This document shows, in pieces, positions 57,635 through 64,000 of a DNA stretch of 64,000 nt (position 1 is the stretch's first letter; every line of letters starts with the position of its first letter). The DNA comes from Fodinibacter sp963800505 (GTDB lineage Bacteria; Actinomycetota; Actinomycetes; Actinomycetales; Dermatophilaceae). The notes under the pieces were generated by a model. It saw only the letters and a program-made list of their open reading frames with translations. It did no database searches and was not told where the DNA came from. Made by a program: the position numbers and the translations under genes. Where the stretch lies: positions 62,001 through 126,000 of the forward strand of contig CAWDBL010000022.1 of NCBI GenBank assembly GCA_963800505.1, written 5' to 3'.

Positions 57635-60271
57635 ATGACCGAGCACCTCACCTCCCTTCGCGCTGCCTCCGTTCCGGAGAGACCGTCCCTCGACGGCCTC
57701 GAGGACAAGTGGGCCGCCGTATGGCAGGCCGAGGACACCTACGCGTTCGACCGCGACGCCGCGCTGGCCGGCCCGCGCGAGGCGGTCTTCTCGATCGACA
57801 CCCCGCCGCCGACGGCATCCGGCTCGCTGCACATGGGCCACGTGTTCAGCTACACGCACACCGACTGCATCGCGCGCTACAAGCGGATGGCGGGCTTCAA
57901 CGTCTTCTACCCGATCGGCTGGGACGACAACGGCCTGCCCACCGAGAAGCGGGTGCAGAACTACTACGGCGTGCGCGGTGACGCGAGCCTGCCGCACGAC
58001 CCGGCGTTCGAGCCCCCCTTCAAGGGCGACGCCAGGAGCACCAAGGCCGCCGACGAGGTGCCCATCTCGCGGCAGAACTTCATCGAGCTGTGCGACGAGC
58101 TGACCGTGCGCGACGAGGAGGCCTTCGAGTCGCTCTTCCGCCGCATCGGGCACAGCTACGACTGGTCGATCTCCTACCGCACCATCGACGACCACTCCCG
58201 GGCCACCGCCCAGCAGGGGTTCCTGCGCAACCTCGCCCGCGGCGAGGCCTACCAGGCCGAGGCCCCCGGCCTGTGGGACGTCACCTTCCAGACCGCGGTC
58301 GCCCAGGCCGAGCTCGAGGCCCGCGACTACCCCGGCCACTACCACCGGCTCGCCTTCCACGGCCCGACCGGCCCGGTGCACATCGAGACCACCCGCCCCG
58401 AGCTGATCCCGAGCTGCGTGGCCCTGATCGCCCACCCCGATGACGAGCGCTACCAGCCGCTGTTCGGCACCACCGTCACCACGCCGCTGTTCGGTGTCGA
58501 GGTGCCCGTGCTCGCCCACCCGGCCGCCGAGATCGACAAGGGCGCCGGCATCGCGATGTGCTGCACCTTCGGCGACCTCACCGACGTGCTGTGGTGGCGC
58601 GAGCTGCGCCTGCCGACCCGGTCGGTGATCACCCGCAGCGGCCGGCTCCAGACCGAGGTTCCCGAGTGGCTGGCCGACGGCCCGGGCACGGCGCTCTACG
58701 CCGAGGGCATCGCCGGCAAGACCGCGTTCGGCGCCCGAGCAGCGGTGGTCGAGGCCCTGCGCGAGAGCGGCGATCTCGAGGGCGAGCCGACCCCGACCAA
58801 GCGGATGGCCAACTTCTACGAGCGCGGCGAGAAGCCGCTCGAGATCGTCACCTCGCGGCAGTGGTACATCCGTAACGGCGGCCGCGACGCCGACCTCAAC
58901 GCCGCGCTCATCGCCCGCGGCGAGGAGGTCGACTTCCACCCGCCCTTCATGCGCAGCCGCTACGCCAACTGGGTGGGTGGCCTCAACGGCGACTGGCTGG
59001 TGTCCCGCCAGCGCTTCTTCGGCGTGCCGATCCCCGTCTGGTACCCCCTCGACGCCGACGGCGAGCCCGACTACTCGACGCCCATCGTGCCGGCCGAGGC
59101 CGACCTCCCGGTCGACCCCGCCGCCAACCCGCCGGCCGGCTACGCCGAGGACCAGCGCGGTGAGCCCGGTGGCTTCGTCGGCGACCCCGACATCTTCGAC
59201 ACCTGGGCCACCTCGTCGCTGAGCCCGCAGATCGCCGGTGGCTGGCGCGACGCCGCGGGCACCGGCACCGACCCGCTCTTCGAGAAGGTCTTCCCGATGG
59301 ACGTGCGCCCCCAGGGGCACGACATCATCCGCACCTGGCTGTTCTCGACCGTGGTGCGCTCGCACTTCGAGCACGGCACGGTGCCGTGGACCAACGCCGC
59401 GATCAGCGGTTGGATCCTCGACCCAGACCGCAAGAAGATGAGCAAGTCGCGCGGCAACGTGGTCACCCCAGAGGACCTCCTCAAGGAGCACAGCGCGGAT
59501 GCCGTGCGCTACTGGGCCGCCAGCGGTCGCCTCGGCACCGACGCCGCCTACGACACCGGCCAGATCAAGGTCGGCCGACGCCTGGCCATCAAGGTGCTCA
59601 ACGCCAGCAAGTTCGCCCTGTCGTTCGGCGCCGTCGACGTCGACGGCGACCTGGGCTCGCTCGTCACCGAGCCGGTCGACCTGTCGCTGCTGGCCGGGCT
59701 GCGCGACGTCGTCGCCCGTGCCACCGCCGGCTTCGAGGCCTGGGACTTCACCCGGGCCCTCGAGGTCACCGAGCAGTGGTTCTGGGCGTTCTGCGACGAC
59801 TACCTCGAGCTGGTCAAGGACCGCGCCTACGGCGCCCAGGGGGAGGCCGTCGCCGCCAGTGCCCGTGCGACGCTGCGGATCTCGCTCGACGTCGTGCTGC
59901 GCCTGCTCGCCCCGGTGCTGCCCTACGTCACCGAGGAGGTCTGGTCCTGGACCCACGAGGGCTCGGTGCACCGCGCCGCCTGGCCCACCGTCGACGAGGT
60001 GCCAGCCGGTGGTGACGCCGCACTGATCACCGCCGTGGGCACGGCCCTGGCCGCCATCCGCAAGGCCAAGTCCGAGGCCAAGGTCGGCATGCGCGCCGAG
60101 GTGCCCTCGATGACCCTCGTCGGGCCGGATGCCGCGCTCGCCCACGTGCGGGCGGCGGAGGGCGACCTGCGAGCGGCGGGCCGGCTCACCGGCATCCTCG
60201 AGCTCGTGACCGGCGACGAGGTCGCCGCCCGCGACGTCGAGCTCGTGCCGGTCGCCAAGCCCACGGCCTGA
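57635..60271 (+). CDS. valS: Valyl-tRNA synthetase (short actinobacterial/archaeal-like type)
   Basis: This is an 878-residue class I synthetase with TASGSLHMGHVFSYTHTDC (HIGH), VFYPIGWDDNGLPTEKRVQ, an editing domain and RKKMSKSRGNVVTPEDLL (KMSKS). It lacks the long C-terminal coiled coil of E. coli ValRS (951 residues), as in the shorter archaeal-like form. ATG 57635 is nine bases after GGAGG; ATG 57626 overlaps the SD. There is no T-box in the ~60-base intergenic region. Confidence 0.94.
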   Translation: MTEHLTSLRAASVPERPSLDGLEDKWAAVWQAEDTYAFDRDAALAGPREAVFSIDTPPPTASGSLHMGHVFSYTHTDCIARYKRMAGFNVFYPIGWDDNGLPTEKRVQNYYGVRGDASLPHDPAFEPPFKGDARSTKAADEVPISRQNFIELCDELTVRDEEAFESLFRRIGHSYDWSISYRTIDDHSRATAQQGFLRNLARGEAYQAEAPGLWDVTFQTAVAQAELEARDYPGHYHRLAFHGPTGPVHIETTRPELIPSCVALIAHPDDERYQPLFGTTVTTPLFGVEVPVLAHPAAEIDKGAGIAMCCTFGDLTDVLWWRELRLPTRSVITRSGRLQTEVPEWLADGPGTALYAEGIAGKTAFGARAAVVEALRESGDLEGEPTPTKRMANFYERGEKPLEIVTSRQWYIRNGGRDADLNAALIARGEEVDFHPPFMRSRYANWVGGLNGDWLVSRQRFFGVPIPVWYPLDADGEPDYSTPIVPAEADLPVDPAANPPAGYAEDQRGEPGGFVGDPDIFDTWATSSLSPQIAGGWRDAAGTGTDPLFEKVFPMDVRPQGHDIIRTWLFSTVVRSHFEHGTVPWTNAAISGWILDPDRKKMSKSRGNVVTPEDLLKEHSADAVRYWAASGRLGTDAAYDTGQIKVGRRLAIKVLNASKFALSFGAVDVDGDLGSLVTEPVDLSLLAGLRDVVARATAGFEAWDFTRALEVTEQWFWAFCDDYLELVKDRAYGAQGEAVAASARATLRISLDVVLRLLAPVLPYVTEEVWSWTHEGSVHRAAWPTVDEVPAGGDAALITAVGTALAAIRKAKSEAKVGMRAEVPSMTLVGPDAALAHVRAAEGDLRAAGRLTGILELVTGDEVAARDVELVPVAKPTA

Positions 60272-60286
60272 CCGCCGCCCCGGACG

Positions 60287-60958
60287 TCAGGCCGGGGCGG
60301 CGCCCAGGTCGACCGCGTAGCCGCGCGACCGCACCGTGCGCAGCCCCGTGGGGCGCACCGCCACCCAGGGCACGTTCCAGCCGCTGAGCCCGAGCCGGCG
60401 CTGCACCACGGTGTCCCGGCGCAGGTGGTCGACGCGGCCGTTGGCCGGGTCGTAGACGTCGAGCATCCGGTCGCCGTCGCCGGGCAGCACGAGCACGACG
60501 TGCCGCGGGGCGAGCGCGTTGCCGACGTAGAGCAGGGCCGGCTCCCCCTCGGCGACCACGTCGACGAGGGTGTCGAACGCGGTGACCAGGTCGTCCTCGC
60601 CACCGCCGCGCAGCACGTCGAGCGTGTAGAGCGTGCCGATCCGGGCGGCGCCGTACTCGAGCTCGCGCTGCGCCCCCCACGGCGGCGTGCCGAGCCGCCG
60701 CGGCCAGGGCACGTTGGGCCGGTGGCCGCCCGCGAAGAGGCTGTTCGTGCGGCGCATCACCACCCGCTCGTACGCCGCGAACCGCTCCGCCTCGGTGGCG
60801 CCGCTCGGCGACCCCGGCGGGTGCGGCAGGCCGGTGCGCACCCACGAGGCGAACAGCGGGTCGACGAGCATCCGGGCCACGGTGAGGCACGCCGAGCCGC
60901 AGGTCACCGGGGACTGCTGGACGGGGCCGGTGTCGCCGGCGCGGAGTCGATAGGCCAT
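60287..60958 (-). CDS. C39-like cysteine peptidase-fold protein, unknown
   Basis: This 223-residue protein lacks a signal peptide and opens with QQSPVTCGSACLTVARML, the Gln/Cys arrangement of C39/papain-like peptidases. The His is in ALAPRHVVLVLP and the Asn/Asp in DVYDPANGR, so the catalytic triad is complete. Its substrate is unknown. It is convergent with valS. The start is ATG 60958; GTG 60961 is one codon upstream. Confidence 0.65.
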   Translation of the reverse strand: MAYRLRAGDTGPVQQSPVTCGSACLTVARMLVDPLFASWVRTGLPHPPGSPSGATEAERFAAYERVVMRRTNSLFAGGHRPNVPWPRRLGTPPWGAQRELEYGAARIGTLYTLDVLRGGGEDDLVTAFDTLVDVVAEGEPALLYVGNALAPRHVVLVLPGDGDRMLDVYDPANGRVDHLRRDTVVQRRLGLSGWNVPWVAVRPTGLRTVRSRGYAVDLGAAPA

Positions 60959-61021
60959 CACGCACCAATCGTTACCGCCTCAGGCTCCCCCGCGCCACCA
61001 CCGGTCTGGTTGGGTGGGGGC

Positions 61022-61765
61022 GTGTCCTCCCGTCCGAGCGTCGTGAGCGCCCTGGGCCGGCCACCGTTCGTGGCGGCCCTGGGCGTTTTGACCCTGCTCG
61101 CCGTGGTCTGGGCGGCCGCGGCGCCGCGCCCCGCCCGCGTCATCCCCGGCCTGCACGACGACGTCCTGGTGGAGCAGCAGGCACCGCCCGAGGTCGGGTT
61201 CCCGGTCTACTTCCCCGAGGTCGACGTGCACCGCATCCCCGGCCCGTGGAACCAGACCAGCGACGCGGTGGCGCTGGTGCTGGGCTGGGCGACGATCGCC
61301 CTGCTCGTGGCCGGCGCCGCGTTCTGCGTGTTCCTGATGGTGCGGGCCTGGCTCGCCAGCCGCGAGGACCGCACACCCCCGGTCGGGGACGCTCCCGACC
61401 TCGACCTGGAGGCGCTGGCGCTGGCGGTGTCGGGTGACGCGTCGCAGCGGCTGGAGGCGCTGTCGGCCGGCTCCCCCGCCGAGGGCATCATCGCCGCCTG
61501 GACCCACCTCGAGGCGACCCTGTACGAGGCGGGCCTGCCGCTGCCACCGGCCCGAACGTCCACCGAGGTCAGCGTCGACGTGCTGCGGCGGTTCTCCGTC
61601 GACGAGACCACGCTGCGCACCCTGGCCGACCTGTACCGCGAGGCGCGCTGGTCGCGGCATCCGCTCTCCGAGGACGACCGCCGCCGGGCTGCCGCGGCCT
61701 ACGGCGCACTCGACGCGGCACTGCGGGCCGGGATGCCCGCGGGCCACCGGAGCGAGCGTGGCTGA
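61022..61765 (+). CDS. DUF4129-type membrane protein
   Basis: This 247-residue protein has two helices (PPFVAALGVLTLLAVVWAAA and VALVLGWATIALLVAGAAF) around an extracytoplasmic loop (~110 residues). The C-terminal cytoplasmic domain is DUF4129: AWTHLEATLYEAGLPLPP, RTSTEVSVDVLRRFSVDE, LADLYREARWSRHPLSEDDR. DUF4129 proteins occur with MoxR and DUF58 proteins, as here. The first start is GTG 61022 with GGTGGGGG upstream. Confidence 0.85.
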   Translation: MSSRPSVVSALGRPPFVAALGVLTLLAVVWAAAAPRPARVIPGLHDDVLVEQQAPPEVGFPVYFPEVDVHRIPGPWNQTSDAVALVLGWATIALLVAGAAFCVFLMVRAWLASREDRTPPVGDAPDLDLEALALAVSGDASQRLEALSAGSPAEGIIAAWTHLEATLYEAGLPLPPARTSTEVSVDVLRRFSVDETTLRTLADLYREARWSRHPLSEDDRRRAAAAYGALDAALRAGMPAGHRSERG

Positions 61766-62209
61766 CTCCCCCCGCGTCGGCGCCCGACCGTTGCTCCTGG
61801 TCGGTGCCGGGGTCCTCGTCATCGTGCTCATCACGATCGCCCGCGGCCCGGTGGCCCTGCTGGCGGTGGCGAGCGTCGCGGTGCTCGCGGGCATCGTGCT
61901 GGCGGTGCCACCGCTGCTGCAGCACGACGGCATCGACTGGGACTGGCTGCCCGACCGCGCCGTCGAGGTGCCGCCCGAGCCCGGCATCGCCAACCTGCGG
62001 CGCCTGCTGGCCCCGGAGCCCGGCGACACCGCCGCACCCGGTCAGCTGCAGCAGCTGGTCCGCGCCGTCGCCGAGGACCGCGCCCCCGACCGGGCCTACG
62101 GCCGCGGGCGGCTCGCTGCGTACCTGAACGCACCCCCACGGCCGCTCGACCTCGCCGAGGCCGACGCCCTGATCACCGAGCTCGAAGCCCTACCTCTCCA
62201 GGAGACGAC

Positions 62210-62213
<4 letters not shown>
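61758..62213 (+). CDS. Small membrane protein of the MoxR operon
   Basis: This 151-residue protein has two helices (ARPLLLVGAGVLVIVLITIA and LLAVASVAVLAGIVLAVPPL) and a cytoplasmic C-terminus (ANLRRLLAPEPGD, LQQLVRAVAEDRAPDRAYGR). It is found between DUF4129 and MoxR in actinobacteria and no function is known. GTG 61758 overlaps the previous gene by eight bases and its stop overlaps moxR (GTGA). Confidence 0.75.
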
Positions 62214-63171
<958 letters not shown>

Positions 63172-63175
<4 letters not shown>

Positions 63176-64000
63176 GGTCGCCCTGGCGGCCCACCCGGGC
63201 GCTCGGGCGCGCCACGGCGATCGGGGTCGTCCTGCTCGTCGCGGCGGCCGTCGGCGGCCGGGGCGACCTCGCGGTGCTCGCCGTGCCGCTGGCCACCTTG
63301 GTCGTGTGGGCGGTCGCGACCCGGCCGACGGTCGCTCCCACGGTGCAGAGCCGGCTCAGCAGCCAGGTCGCCAACGAGGGCGAGACCGTCACCTGGCGGG
63401 TCGACGTCACCGCGGTGCCCGGCCTGCGCGACGTCGTCGGGCACCTGCCCGGCGATCGCTGGACCACCACGACGCCCGAGCACGGGCACGTGGCTGCCTC
63501 CCCGAGCGGCGCGGCCACCGTGCCGATGGCGGTGGTGGCCCAGATCGACCGCTGGGGCGTGCGCCGGCTCGGCCCGTCGCAGGTCGGCGGCTTCGGCGTG
63601 TTCGGGTGCTTCGCCTGGATCTGGTCCGAGCAACGGATCGAGACCATCGCGACCGTGCCGACCCCGGGCAGCTTCACCTCCCGGGCCTCCCTCCCGCACC
63701 CGGTGGGGCTGGTCGGCCAGCACCGCAGCGCTCGCGTCGGGGGTGGCACCGAGCTGGCCGAGATCCGCCCGTTCCGCACCGGCGACCGGCTGCGCCGCAT
63801 CCACTGGCCGGTCTCGCTGCGCACCGGCGCCCTGCACGTCACGACGACCTACGCCGACCAGGACGCCGAGGTGCGACTGGTGCTCGACGCGATCCGCGAC
63901 CTCGGCGAGCGCGACCCGGGCACCGGGCGGCGGTCCAGCCTCGACGTGGCGGTCGAGGCGGCCGGTGCCGTCGCGGCGCACTACCTCGGGACCGGCGACC
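63172..64000 (+). CDS. DUF58 protein, partial (3' end beyond the right edge)
   Basis: The N-terminus has two helices (LGRATAIGVVLLVAAAVGG; DLAVLAVPLATLVVWAVAT), then a beta-rich region, and the DUF58 signature LAEIRPFRTGDRLRRIHWPV, SLRTGALHV at about residue 195. 276 residues are visible of ~400. It is the MoxR partner of the operon, probably with a VWA-like fold near the C-terminus. GTG 63172 overlaps moxR. Confidence 0.9.

Noticed and set aside
57575..60145. 856-codon open frame antisense to valS
   Set aside because: valS has HIGH and KMSKS motifs; the antisense frame is a shadow.

Overview
The window is a G+C-rich, densely coded actinobacterial chromosome segment. Gene content, ATGA/GTGA overlaps, leaderless-looking starts and gene order (dapB, pnp, rpsO; mreBCD-mrdA-ndk-folC-ileS) suggest a member of the Micrococcales, probably Intrasporangiaceae-like; the family is inferred from gene content and not tested. 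A heptamer, GGATGCC/GGCATCC, recurs throughout and forces otherwise rare codons.

Layout. 1-4.0 kb: dapB (cut by the left edge), a 44-codon gene behind paired PhoP-type boxes, then pnp and rpsO. 4.2-13.4 kb: amide/C1 catabolism. An AmiC-like amide receptor lies back to back with a MarR regulator, followed by FmdB, an AmiS/UreI channel and formamidase, then NAD-dependent molybdenum formate dehydrogenase (fdsGBAD). Together these would take formamide to ammonia, CO2 and NADH. 13.5-17 kb: a DrrA-type ABC efflux pair whose permease is a tandem fusion, and an ArsR-SRPBCC pair with a palindromic operator inside its promoter. 17-27 kb: an arabinan/arabinoside locus with a LacI repressor, twin LacI operators, GH51 arabinofuranosidase, a Tat lipoprotein sugar-binding protein, two permease genes that are both frameshifted, two GH43 enzymes and a PhyH-type dioxygenase. 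27-34.2 kb: acyltransferase, VOC protein, HelD-like helicase, a tandem array of 63-bp hairpin repeats, SOUL protein, lipoamide dehydrogenase.

34.2-46.4 kb: the cell-shape operon (mreB, mreC, mreD, mrdA), ndk, small membrane proteins, a CDF transporter, folC, a decayed cysteine dioxygenase/rhodanese remnant, and ileS under an ultrashort-stem-I T-box. 46.5-48.7 kb: a frameshifted 13E12/DUF222-HNH gene with an SOS box and internal 48-bp repeats. 48.8-55.9 kb: the most interesting locus. A cobalamin riboswitch precedes a wall-anchored alpha/alpha-toroid protein, a DUF4430 (transcobalamin beta-domain-like) protein, and a complete ECF transporter (T, fused A-A', S) with a coupled NUDIX protein. It looks like a Gram-positive B12 capture and import system with a split intrinsic-factor architecture. 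55.9-64 kb: VOC, YCII, PlsC-like acyltransferase, valS, a C39-like protein, and the start of a DUF4129-MoxR-DUF58 operon that runs off the right edge.

All calls come from reading sequence and recalled family knowledge. No searches were run.
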